64,000 nucleotides of DNA from Chloroflexota bacterium (GTDB taxonomy: Bacteria > Chloroflexota > Chloroflexia > Chloroflexales > Roseiflexaceae). The notes below the pieces were generated by a model, which saw only the letters and a list, made by a program, of their open reading frames with translations, did no database searches and was not told the origin of the DNA. Position numbers and translations under genes: made by a program. Below, piece by piece: positions 8,143 through 16,480 of the stretch (its first letter is position 1; every line of letters begins with the position of its first letter). The stretch spans positions 22,250 through 86,249 of the forward strand of contig JAGWYG010000005.1 in the NCBI GenBank assembly GCA_018969485.1, given 5' to 3'.

Positions 8143-9159
8143 TCACGGCGTGGTGAGCAGATCGGGGTGGTGGCGGCGGGCCACGTCGGGGTGCGAGCGC
8201 AGCCGGCTCTTGAGGTGATTGCGGCCGATCTCGCGGAACATCGGATTGAGCGGATCGACCGTGACGCCACGGACGCGCTCGGCGAGCGGTTCGGGCAGCT
8301 GCAGCACCGGAACCGTCGAATCCAGGCGCGCGCCGAAGAAGAATGCCACCGACAGGCGCTCGCTGCCCGCCGGCGGCGTCACGACCCGATGGACGTTCGC
8401 GCGCAGATAGCCGTTCGACGCCATCTCGAGCACTTCGCCGACGTTGACGACGAAGGTGTCTGGGATGGGCGGTGCGCTGATCCATGTGCCGCGATGCTCC
8501 ACCTGCAGCCCTTCCTGCACGTCCTGCAGCAGCACCGTCACGAAGCCCCCGTCCTTGTGCGCACCGACCCCCTGGTCGCTCGCCGTCTGGTCGCGCCCGG
8601 GGTAGCGGATGATCTTCATCAGATAGTGTGGCTCGGGCGTGTAGATGTCGGCGAACACGTCGGCAGGCTGGCCGAGCGCCAGCGCAAAGATCCGGATGAG
8701 GCGCACGGCCAGCGCGCTGGCGAATGCCTGGTAGGCGAGGATCACCTCGCGTAGCTCGGGCAACGCCGCGGGCCACTGGTTCGGGCCGCGCAAGCGTGCC
8801 CAGGGAGGCGAATCCGGCGTCAGGACCGGCGCTGCGCGCTCGACGCCGAAATCCACCTGCTCACGCCAGTCCTGCGTACCGCGGGTGTATTCCATCCCCT
8901 GGCGATTGTAGCCGCGGAAATGTGGCGAGTTGATCATCTCGATCGCGAGCTTGTCGGCCTCGGGCAGCGCGAAGAACGCCCGCGATAGCCGTCGGACGTC
9001 CTCGAGGAGCTGTGGCGCGGCGCCGTGGCCGGTCACGTAGAAGAACCCCAGTTCGTAGGCGCTGGCCTGGACGTCGGCGAGGAAGGCGGCACGTTCGGCG
9101 GGATCAGCATCGAAACGGCGTAGGTCGAGGACGGGCAGGGTGGCATCCGCGAGACTCAT
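8143..9159 (-). CDS. 2-oxoglutarate/Fe(II)-dependent oxygenase, isopenicillin-N-synthase family
   Basis: A 338-residue oxygenase with the plant/fungal-type DIOX_N start ('LPVLDLRRF', 'ASAYELGFFYVTGHG') and a double-stranded beta-helix core. The iron triad is His201 and Asp203 ('GAHKDGGFVT') with His257 ('NVHRVV'). Arg268 in 'GSERLSVAFF' is placed to bind 2-oxoglutarate. The ATG follows a GAGGAG ribosome site. It lies 52 bases downstream of the cysteine-desulfurase-like gene and probably shares its SAM-riboswitch-controlled transcript. The substrate is unknown; context suggests a sulfur-containing or methionine-derived compound, which is inference only. Confidence 0.88.
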   Translation of the reverse strand: MSLADATLPVLDLRRFDADPAERAAFLADVQASAYELGFFYVTGHGAAPQLLEDVRRLSRAFFALPEADKLAIEMINSPHFRGYNRQGMEYTRGTQDWREQVDFGVERAAPVLTPDSPPWARLRGPNQWPAALPELREVILAYQAFASALAVRLIRIFALALGQPADVFADIYTPEPHYLMKIIRYPGRDQTASDQGVGAHKDGGFVTVLLQDVQEGLQVEHRGTWISAPPIPDTFVVNVGEVLEMASNGYLRANVHRVVTPPAGSERLSVAFFFGARLDSTVPVLQLPEPLAERVRGVTVDPLNPMFREIGRNHLKSRLRSHPDVARRHHPDLLTTP

Positions 9160-9211
9160 GGCATGCTCCTCACTGGCTGGATGGTGGCAGACAGTCACCG
9201 GTGTCCGGGCA

Positions 9212-10612
9212 TCAGCGACTGACGGCCGTCGCGGGCGTGCGCGGCGGCGGCCGCAGCGCGGCGAACCGGTCACTCACCGCAATCTGCTCGTCGTGCGGCC
9301 GAAAGCCGCGGTCGGCTGCGTCCCAACAGTAGGCATCACGGTAGTGACCATCGGCGATGGCGCCGATGATGGCGCAGCAGCGCGCGATGTCATCGGCGGT
9401 GTTGTCGAGGCCGATGCTGGCGCGTACCAGCCCCTGGCCCGGGACATCACACCGGGCGTCGTCGCCGGTGAGCGTCGCCACGTATGGCTGGGCACAGAAG
9501 GCCCCGGCGCGCACCGCGATCCCGGCCTCGTAGCTCAGGATCGCAGCGACCAGCCGCGGGTCGTGGTCGGCGACGCTGAATGGTACCACGCCCAGCCGCC
9601 CGGTGCTGCGGCTGGCGTCGTCATCGCCATGGATGGTGACCTGCGGGATGCTGGCGAGGCCGTGCAGCAGTTGAGCGGTCAGCCTGCTCTCGTGAGCAGT
9701 GATGCGCTCGTGCCCCAGGCGCCGGAGCTCGAGGAGTGCGGCGGCCAGGGCGACGGCGCCGACCAGGTTGGGCGTACCGGCCTCGTCGCGGGCGGGCGCG
9801 TCGGCCCACTCGATCGCGTCGGGCGTCACCCGGCGAACGACGCCGCCGCCGACGTGCTCGGGTTCGCCGCGGGCGAAGGTGTCGCGACGACCGACAAGCA
9901 CGCCGGCGCCATATGGTGCATAGCATTTGTGTCCCGAGAATGCGATGTAGTCCAGATGTGCCGGATCGGCGGGGTCGCCCATGGTGATGGGGCGGTGCGG
10001 TGCGAGTTGGGCGGCGTCGACGGCGATCCGGGCGCCGACGGCGTGGGCTTCCTGCGCCAGCCGGGTGATGTCGGGCAGGACGCCGGTGACGTTGCTCGCG
10101 CCGGTGACGGTGAGCAGCCGCACGCGCCCGGCGTGCTGCCGCAGCAGCCAGGCGGCGTGGTCCATGTCGAGCGCGCCGCGCGCATCGCAGCGGATGCGGT
10201 GCAGCGCTGCACCGCGGCGCCAGGGCAGGTCGTTGGCGTGATGCTCCAGCGCGGTGCTGATGACGACGTCGCCGATGCCGAGGGCCAGGCGGTAGGCCAG
10301 CCGGTTCAGCGCCCAGGTGGTGTTGGCGCCGATGATCACCACGTGCTGCCGCTCGTCGGCGCCGACCGATTCGGCGATGATCGTGCGCGCATCCTCGTAT
10401 GCCTTGGTCGATGCGCGCGACAGGTGCCCGTCGCCGCGATGGACGCTGCCGTACCAATCGAGGCATTCCCCGACGAGTTGCTGCACGGCGCGCAGCGGTG
10501 GTGTGGTGGCGGCGTGGTCGAGGTTGATGGCCCGTACGCTGCGCCCGCCGCGTATGCGTACGATCGGAGCAGGGGCGGTGGCGTCGGCGAACGGGCCGGC
10601 GGCTGTGTGCAT
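9212..10612 (-). CDS. Class V aminotransferase, cysteine desulfurase-like
   Basis: A 466-residue PLP enzyme of the class V/SufS-like type. It shows 'INLDHAATTPPL' at about 29-40, the PLP-stacking His in 'ALEHHAND' (about 123), Asp199 in 'AVDAAQ' and the Schiff-base Lys229 in 'AFSGHKCYAP'. Near the C-terminus 'RAGAFCAQPY' aligns with the active-site Cys motif of SufS/CsdA desulfurases, so desulfurase chemistry is plausible. The ATG start is chosen for the GTGAGG ribosome site; a GTG twelve codons upstream is possible. No SUF scaffold genes adjoin it. Its leader carries a SAM-I riboswitch, which points to sulfur or methionine metabolism rather than routine Fe-S assembly. Confidence 0.88.
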   Translation of the reverse strand: MHTAAGPFADATAPAPIVRIRGGRSVRAINLDHAATTPPLRAVQQLVGECLDWYGSVHRGDGHLSRASTKAYEDARTIIAESVGADERQHVVIIGANTTWALNRLAYRLALGIGDVVISTALEHHANDLPWRRGAALHRIRCDARGALDMDHAAWLLRQHAGRVRLLTVTGASNVTGVLPDITRLAQEAHAVGARIAVDAAQLAPHRPITMGDPADPAHLDYIAFSGHKCYAPYGAGVLVGRRDTFARGEPEHVGGGVVRRVTPDAIEWADAPARDEAGTPNLVGAVALAAALLELRRLGHERITAHESRLTAQLLHGLASIPQVTIHGDDDASRSTGRLGVVPFSVADHDPRLVAAILSYEAGIAVRAGAFCAQPYVATLTGDDARCDVPGQGLVRASIGLDNTADDIARCCAIIGAIADGHYRDAYCWDAADRGFRPHDEQIAVSDRFAALRPPPRTPATAVSR

Positions 10613-10680
10613 CGGATGCCTCACGTTGCTGTGATGCCCATCGCTCACCAGGAGTCGTCGCCCGCTCGCCCTGCCGTGAC

Positions 10681-10713
10681 GACGCCCCTTCCATAGTGCA
10701 TGGAAGGGGCGTC
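10681..10713 (-). terminator. Hairpin in riboswitch expression platform
   Basis: A 13-bp perfect stem (GACGCCCCTTCCA / TGGAAGGGGCGTC) with a 7-base loop lies 15 bases downstream of the SAM-I aptamer in the transcribed direction and 68 bases before the start codon. It is well placed as the SAM-dependent terminator, although no U-run follows it. Confidence 0.62.
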
Positions 10714-10728
10714 GATCCAGGCGCGCCC

Positions 10729-10820
<92 letters not shown>

Positions 10821-10849
10821 GTTGTGCATCTTGAATTGTCAATGTCATG

Positions 10850-10878
10850 TATATAACAAACATTGCAAGCATTGTCAA
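10850..10878 (-). promoter_or_regulatory. Sigma-70 promoter for the riboswitch-controlled operon
   Basis: On the minus strand: perfect TTGACA, a 17-base spacer and TATATA, ending about 30 bases before the aptamer. The divergent gene has a separate TATAAT at 10939-10944. Confidence 0.82.
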
Positions 10879-10938
10879 GTACGGGCGCCAGCCGGCCCGG
10901 CCCGATCCGTCCCACCGCCCGGTGCGGCAGCATGCGGG

Positions 10939-10944
10939 TATAAT
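10939..10944 (+). promoter_or_regulatory. Candidate -10 box for the DadA-like oxidoreductase gene
   Basis: A perfect TATAAT in the context GCGGGTATAAT, 65 bases before the start codon. No recognisable -35 box. Confidence 0.4.
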
Positions 10945-11009
10945 CGTTGGCAGCTGGTATGCGGATGAGCGACCCGCCGGGCGACCAGCGGCATGAGAGG
11001 AGTCGTGCG

Positions 11010-12377
11010 ATGGAGCAGGACCGCGGGACGGTACCGTTCTGGCTGGACATCGAGCGTCCCGGCTTCGGCACGCTGGAGCAGCCCATCCGGGTCGATGTCG
11101 CGATCATCGGGGCGGGCATTGTGGGGCTGAAGCTGGCGCGCGTCCTGGCGCGCCATGGGGCGCGCGTCGCCATCCTCGAGGGCGCGCGGGTTGGCGAGGG
11201 TGCCTCTGGGCGCAACCAGGGCACGATCAACCGCGGGCCGAGCCCGGGCTACGGCGCGCTGGTACGGCGTCATGGGCGCGGCACTGCCCGGCGGCTGTGG
11301 CAACTGGGGGATGAGAATCACCGCCTGATCCGCGGGCAGATCGCGGAGTACGCCATCGCGTGCGACTATCAGCGCGACGGCATGATCTCGCTGGTACGCA
11401 GTGATCTGCCGGAATGGCAGGCGCACGCGGCGGCGTGCCGCGCGGAGTACGAACTGCTGCGCGAGGACGGGTTTGCCGTGAGCTGGCTCGATGATCAGGC
11501 GGTCGGGCAGATCACCGCGGCCCCGGCCGGCACCTACGCGTGTGGCATGATCGATCACAGCGATGGCCAATTCCACAGCGGCCGCTACGTCATCGGGCTG
11601 GCGCAGGGTATCGCGCGCATCCCGGGCGTCGCGCTCTTCGAAGGCGTGCGCGTGCGCGCAGTGCGGCGCAGCGCGGGCGTGACGCGCCTCGACACCGACC
11701 GGCACCCGGTCGATGCGCCGCTGGTGGTGCTGGGGACGAATGCGCTGGTGCCGCAGGTGGTGCCTGGCCTGGAGCGCTCGATGCGCGCCGAGCGTGGCCA
11801 GGTGATCGTCACCGCGCCGCTGGCCACGCGCCCATGCCGTGGCAGTTTCGGCACCTCGCTGGCCTGGTGGCGCGAGATCGACGACGGCGGCGGGCGCTGG
11901 CGCCTGCTGTTCGGCGGCGGGCGCGAGCGTGATGAACCTGACAGCCTGTTCCCGCAGTTCGACGCACAGGGTGGCCCACACCAGGCGCTCGAACGCGATG
12001 GCTTCGCGGCCTCGGCGGCGCATCAGCGGCGTCTCGACCTGCAGCTGGCGACGCTGTTCCCGGAGCTGGCCGGTGTGCCGATCACTCACCGCTGGGGCGG
12101 GCTGCAGTCGTTCACCGCCGATGGCCTGCCACTGGTCGGCTGCCTCGACGCCGACCGGCAGATCTACGGCGTCGTCGCGCTGTGTGGCCGGGGCAACTGC
12201 CACAGCGACGTGGCCGCCGAGCATCTCGGCGCACGGCTGTGCGGTGTGGATGGTCCGGCGTATGCGGATCTGTTCGATGATCTGTGCGCACCGGATCGCG
12301 CCAGCGCACGCTGGCCGGCGTGGCGCAGCGCGTACAGCCAGGCGCCGGTGGGCGACGACGGGCGCGCCCGCCCGTGA
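11010..12377 (+). CDS. FAD-dependent oxidoreductase (DadA/glycine-oxidase type)
   Basis: A 455-residue flavoenzyme of the DAO superfamily. The N-terminal dinucleotide-binding motif 'AIIGAGIVGLKLARVL' starts near residue 32, followed by 'AILEGARVGEGASGRNQG', the second FAD contact typical of DadA-like proteins. The C-terminal 'GGLQSFTADGLPLVGCL' and 'VVALCGRGNC' form the flavin-capping region. The start ATG follows GAGAGGAG. It is monocistronic and divergent from the SAM-regulated operon, and convergent with the AlaX-like gene. Likely substrates are amino acids or amines; the sequence does not say which. Confidence 0.87.
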   Translation: MEQDRGTVPFWLDIERPGFGTLEQPIRVDVAIIGAGIVGLKLARVLARHGARVAILEGARVGEGASGRNQGTINRGPSPGYGALVRRHGRGTARRLWQLGDENHRLIRGQIAEYAIACDYQRDGMISLVRSDLPEWQAHAAACRAEYELLREDGFAVSWLDDQAVGQITAAPAGTYACGMIDHSDGQFHSGRYVIGLAQGIARIPGVALFEGVRVRAVRRSAGVTRLDTDRHPVDAPLVVLGTNALVPQVVPGLERSMRAERGQVIVTAPLATRPCRGSFGTSLAWWREIDDGGGRWRLLFGGGRERDEPDSLFPQFDAQGGPHQALERDGFAASAAHQRRLDLQLATLFPELAGVPITHRWGGLQSFTADGLPLVGCLDADRQIYGVVALCGRGNCHSDVAAEHLGARLCGVDGPAYADLFDDLCAPDRASARWPAWRSAYSQAPVGDDGRARP

Positions 12378-12617
12378 GCGACGCGCGCTCGCGCGCCGGC
12401 GGCGGGCGGGGCACGTGGGTACGCTGGCAGCATGGTGCGCCCGGGCCCGCAGCGGTCCGCCCGGCCCGGGGCTGCGTGCCTGCGGGTGCGTTGCCAGATG
12501 CGGCGTCGGGGCGCATGGCCGTGGCCCCGCCGCACGCGGCAGCATGCGATCCGGGCAGAGGCCAGCAGCACGAGCGTGCAGCGCGGGCGCGTATGCCATC
12601 ACGGCGCCCGGGAAGCA

Positions 12618-13274
12618 TCACGCAGCATCGGTGGCCGGCGCGACCCGGATCTCGATGCGCTCCTTGTGCCGCCCGACGTTCCTGCGCCGCAGCGTGATCG
12701 CGCCGACCTCGCCCGTACGCCGCACGTGCGTGCCGGCACAGGCCACCCGGGCGAACCCTGCGATCTGCCAGAAGCGGCGCTCGGCAGCGCGATCGCTGTA
12801 CCCCGTGACGATCGGCAGATCGGCCAGCACCAACTGCAGCGCGTCGGCGGCCAGATCCGGCAGCAGCGGCGCCAGGCTCGCGGGCCAGGCCAGGTCGATG
12901 CGGGCATGGTCGGCGCTGATGTGCGCGCCGAGGCGCACGGCTTGGGGCAGGCGCCGCATCGCCAGCTCCAGCACCAGTTCGGCGGCGAAGTGCAGTCGCA
13001 TCAGGCGGTAGCGCCGCGCCCAGTCGATGGCGAGCGCGACCGCCGTGCCCGGGCGCAGCGCGTGTGATGCCGGCAGCGTATACCACAGCGTCGCGGCATC
13101 CCAGCGCGCATCCTCGACCACCGCGCCGCCGATCGTCCCGTGGTCGCGCTCCTGGCCGCCGCTGAACGCGAAGATGATGCTCTCGGCCAGCGCGATCTCG
13201 CGCCCCTGCACGGCGACCACGGTGGTATCGCAGCGGCACAGGTAGGGATCGTCCCAGAACCGTTTCACCGTCAT
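12618..13274 (-). CDS. AlaX-like aminoacyl-tRNA editing domain protein
   Basis: A 218-residue stand-alone relative of the alanyl-tRNA synthetase editing domain, which hydrolyses mischarged Ser/Gly-tRNA(Ala). The N-terminal barrel has 'IIFAFSGGQERDHGTIGG', equivalent to the 'FYPEGGGQPxDxG' region, and the C-terminal zinc half carries 'CAGTHVRRTGEVG'. The first zinc motif is unusual: the normal HxxxH reads 'HFAAE', with Glu in place of the second His. The start follows GGGAGG. It lies 26 bases downstream of an amidase gene in the same direction. An active or altered deacylase are both possible. Confidence 0.82.
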   Translation of the reverse strand: MTVKRFWDDPYLCRCDTTVVAVQGREIALAESIIFAFSGGQERDHGTIGGAVVEDARWDAATLWYTLPASHALRPGTAVALAIDWARRYRLMRLHFAAELVLELAMRRLPQAVRLGAHISADHARIDLAWPASLAPLLPDLAADALQLVLADLPIVTGYSDRAAERRFWQIAGFARVACAGTHVRRTGEVGAITLRRRNVGRHKERIEIRVAPATDAA

Positions 13275-13300
13275 CGTCGGCCTCCCGGATGCATTCGGCA

Positions 13301-14695
13301 TCACACCGCGAGCGGTGGCTCCAGCATCTGCCAGCCGGCCGCCTGCTCATAGGCTGCACCGGCGCGCAGCACCAGCGCCTCGCCCCAGGCGGGCCCCACG
13401 ATCTGCAAGGCCACCGGCAGCCCCGCGACCAACCCCATCGGCAGCGAGAGCGCTGGCACGCCGGCGAGGTTGAACGGTGCGGTGAAGTGGGTCATGCGTG
13501 GCGCGATGGCCACCATCGACGCACCATCGCGCAGCGGCGCGACCACCGGCATCGTCGGTGTGAGCAGCAGATCGACCTGGTCGAACAGCGTATCGAGCTG
13601 ATGGCGCCAGCGCTGCTGGGTGCAGCGGGCCGCAGCATAGGCCGGTCCGCTGGTCGCCGCACCGCCCCGCATGCGGGTCAGCACGTCGGCGCCGAAGCGC
13701 TCGGGCGCATCGCGCAGCCGTTCGTGGTGTAGCGCTGCGGCATCGGTGGTGATCATCAGCGCATTGGCAGCGCGTGCCACACCGGCATCGCGCAGTTCCA
13801 CCTCGACGATCGTCGCACCGAGCGCGCGCAGGGTGCCGACGGCTTCCTCGAATGCCGCCATGACCGGCGGCTCGGCATCGCGGAAATGGGCATCACGCGC
13901 CACTGCCAGGCGCAATCCGGCCACACCGGCGCCCAGGCTGGCGCCAGTGGCCGTGAATGGCTGGCGCGCCGACCACGGATCGGCGGCGTCGTGGCCGGCG
14001 ATCGCATCGAGCAGCAGGGCCACATCGACCACCGAGCGCGCCATCGGCCCGGCATGGTCCAAGTTCCAGCTGAGCGGCAGCACGCCGCGCACGCTCACCC
14101 GACCAAAGGTCGGCTTCAGGCCCACCACGCCGCACAACGCCGCCGGCAGGCGAATGCTGCCGCCGGTATCGCTGCCCAGCGACGCCGGACACATCGCGGC
14201 GGCCAGGGCCGCGGCCGAACCGCCCGACGAGCCACCCGCCACGCGCTGCCGATCCCAGGGGTTGGCCACATCGCCATAGTGCGGGTTCTCGTTGGTGATC
14301 CCCAGCGCCCACTCGTGCATGTTCAGCTTGCCGAGCAGCACCATGCCGGCAGCGAACAGCCGATCGACCACCGCAGCGTCCTGTGTGGGCACCCAGTCGG
14401 CCAGAAAGCGCGTCCCGCCGGTGGTGCGCACGCCGGCCGTCTGGTAGAGATCCTTGAGCGCCAGCGGCAGCCCATGCAGCGGCCCGCGATCGATGCCGTC
14501 GCGCAGTTCGTCGTCGCGCGCGCGCGCCGTCGCGCGCGCCTGCTCGGCAGTGACGGTGATGAAGCAGTTGAGCAGCGGATCGATGCGGGCGATCCGCTCA
14601 AGAAAGGCATCGGTGAGGGCGAGCGCCGTGAGTTCGCCGGTTCGCAGCAGCGCACCGGCCTGCGCCAGGCTCAGTCGTGTCGGATCAATCGACAT
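13301..14695 (-). CDS. Amidase (amidase-signature family)
   Basis: A 464-residue amide hydrolase of the amidase-signature family. The Ser-cisSer-Lys triad is visible: Lys in 'LPLALKDLY' (about 80), cis-Ser in 'AGGSSGGSAAALAAA' (about 157) and nucleophile Ser in 'GSDTGGSIRLPAA' (about 180). The family includes GatA, but no gatB or gatC adjoins it and the C-terminus is typical of generic amidases. The ATG follows GAGAGGAT. It sits nine bases after the M61 peptidase gene, so it probably belongs to a three-gene leftward operon that handles peptide or amide substrates. Confidence 0.9.
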   Translation of the reverse strand: MSIDPTRLSLAQAGALLRTGELTALALTDAFLERIARIDPLLNCFITVTAEQARATARARDDELRDGIDRGPLHGLPLALKDLYQTAGVRTTGGTRFLADWVPTQDAAVVDRLFAAGMVLLGKLNMHEWALGITNENPHYGDVANPWDRQRVAGGSSGGSAAALAAAMCPASLGSDTGGSIRLPAALCGVVGLKPTFGRVSVRGVLPLSWNLDHAGPMARSVVDVALLLDAIAGHDAADPWSARQPFTATGASLGAGVAGLRLAVARDAHFRDAEPPVMAAFEEAVGTLRALGATIVEVELRDAGVARAANALMITTDAAALHHERLRDAPERFGADVLTRMRGGAATSGPAYAAARCTQQRWRHQLDTLFDQVDLLLTPTMPVVAPLRDGASMVAIAPRMTHFTAPFNLAGVPALSLPMGLVAGLPVALQIVGPAWGEALVLRAGAAYEQAAGWQMLEPPLAV

Positions 14696-14704
14696 GGCAT
14701 CCTC

Positions 14705-16429
14705 TCAGTCCGTCAGGCCGAGCCAGGCGGCGCGATCAGCGTCGTCGGCGATGGCTCCCACCACGGGGGCGAGGCGCAGCCGTTCGGCTGGTGCGGCGCC
14801 CAGTTCGACCACACGATGCAGCAGGGTATCGCGGCGAAACAGGCTGAACGTCACGCGCTGCCCGGCGCGCCGCTCGCCGAGCCGCGCGCGCAGCCGCTCG
14901 TCGTCGATGCGCACATCATCGAGCGCGATCAGCTCATCGCCGGCATAGATGCCCGCCAGCGCTGCCGGCGCATCGCTGCGCACGCTCTGCACCACCAGCC
15001 GGCCATGCTGCGTCTTGAGCGTCATGCCGTGCCAGGCATGGCCGGCTTGGCTCCACTCGAGCCAGAGGCCGACGCTGGCGAATGCCGCCCCGTAGTTGAG
15101 CGGCGCACAGCCCGCGATGACGTCGCTGAAGAATGCGCCGACATCACAATCCGCAGCACCACCGGCCGCGAGCACCTGCTCCACCTCGGGCCTGATGCCG
15201 AGCGCATCGTCGAACCCTGGCCCGGTGACCGGATAGCGCTCGAACAGCAGGCGCATCACGTCGTCGAGGCTGCGCCGTCCTGCTGTCCGGTGGCGAATCA
15301 GCAGGTCGAGCAGCAGCGCCGCGAGGCTGCCCTTCAGATAGTACGAGACACTGCTGTTGCCGCTATGTTCGTCGGGCCGGTAGTATTTGATCCAGGCATC
15401 GAAGCTGCTCTCGGTCAGGCTCTGGAGATCCTTGCCCGGCAGCGCCTCGTGCTTGACAATATCCTCGGCGAGGAGTTCGAGATAGCGCGCCGGTGTGATC
15501 AGCCCGGCGCGCACCAGCAGCAGATTGTCGTAGTAGCTGGTGATGCCCTCCATCACCCACAGCTGCCGGGTATAGTTCTCGCCACGATAATCGAACGGCC
15601 CGAGCGGCCGCGGCCGGATGCGCTTGACATTCCAGACGTGAAAGAACTCGTGCGATGTCAGACCGAGGAAGCGCTCGTAGCGCCGTTCGGGCTGGAAACC
15701 CCAGCGGTCGTACAGATTGACGACGCTGTTGCGGTGCTCGAGGCCGCCGTAGAGCCCGTCGGCCAGCAGGACGATGAACACGTAGCGGCGATACGGCAGC
15801 CCACCGAACATATCGCGCGCAGCCAGCACGATCCGCCGGCTGTCGGCCACGATGCGATCAATGTCCTCGTTGCCCGTCCCCCACAGCGCGATCTCGTGGG
15901 GCCGGCCGTCGACCTCAAACTGCACGAGGCGATGCGTCCCACACTCGAATGGTGAATCAATCAGCTCGTCATAGTCGCTGGCGCTGAACCAGCCATCGAC
16001 TGCATCCAGGCCGGTGGTCACGCGCCAACCTGCCGGCGCCTCCACCCGCAGCCGGTGTGTGGCCGATTCGTGGCCCACCAGCGCCATGCAGATACACGCC
16101 GGGTTGAAGAAGCCGTGGCTGTCGTCGAGGTGTGCGGTCCGTACCGTCAGATCGAATGCATACACCCGATACTGCACGCGCAGCAGCGCACCCGGCCGTA
16201 CATCGATGCTCCAGCTGTCTTTGGCCACTTTGTGCCATCGGGCTGGCTCGCCATCGCACCATGCGACAAATTGTTGGACGTGCCGGGCAAACTCACGGAT
16301 CATGTACGAGCCCGGCGTCCAGGTCGGCAGGCGCAACGTCACCTGATGCGCATCAACTGAACACTCGATCGTCACGCCGTAGCAGTGCGTGTGCGGCGCG
16401 TCAATCGCAATGGTATACGACAATGTCAT
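14705..16429 (-). CDS. M61 family glycyl aminopeptidase with C-terminal PDZ domain
   Basis: A 574-residue zinc peptidase. The N-terminal beta-rich domain has 'RLPTWTPGSYMIREFARHV', a hallmark of M61 (glycyl aminopeptidase) proteins. The catalytic motif is 'LTSHEFFHVWNVKRIRP' (HExxH equivalent HEFFH, about 318-322), followed by 'WVMEGITSYYDNL', whose Glu completes the zinc site. A PDZ domain occupies roughly residues 475-560 ('VVQSVRSDAPAALAGIYAGDEL'). No signal peptide is seen, consistent with cytoplasmic turnover of peptides. The ATG follows AAGAGA. It is the first gene of the operon with the amidase and AlaX-like genes. Confidence 0.92.
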   Translation of the reverse strand: MTLSYTIAIDAPHTHCYGVTIECSVDAHQVTLRLPTWTPGSYMIREFARHVQQFVAWCDGEPARWHKVAKDSWSIDVRPGALLRVQYRVYAFDLTVRTAHLDDSHGFFNPACICMALVGHESATHRLRVEAPAGWRVTTGLDAVDGWFSASDYDELIDSPFECGTHRLVQFEVDGRPHEIALWGTGNEDIDRIVADSRRIVLAARDMFGGLPYRRYVFIVLLADGLYGGLEHRNSVVNLYDRWGFQPERRYERFLGLTSHEFFHVWNVKRIRPRPLGPFDYRGENYTRQLWVMEGITSYYDNLLLVRAGLITPARYLELLAEDIVKHEALPGKDLQSLTESSFDAWIKYYRPDEHSGNSSVSYYLKGSLAALLLDLLIRHRTAGRRSLDDVMRLLFERYPVTGPGFDDALGIRPEVEQVLAAGGAADCDVGAFFSDVIAGCAPLNYGAAFASVGLWLEWSQAGHAWHGMTLKTQHGRLVVQSVRSDAPAALAGIYAGDELIALDDVRIDDERLRARLGERRAGQRVTFSLFRRDTLLHRVVELGAAPAERLRLAPVVGAIADDADRAAWLGLTD

Positions 16430-16480
16430 TTATGGTCTCTTGTGAATAATAAAGATCATGAATGTGAATATTACGATGTT

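Noticed and set aside
10681..10713. Inverted repeat considered as an insertion-sequence end
   Set aside because: Single occurrence, placed exactly where a riboswitch expression-platform hairpin belongs.
13886..15955. 689-codon rightward open frame
   Set aside because: Lies antisense to the amidase and M61 genes; its translation has no family features and is typical of high-GC shadow frames.
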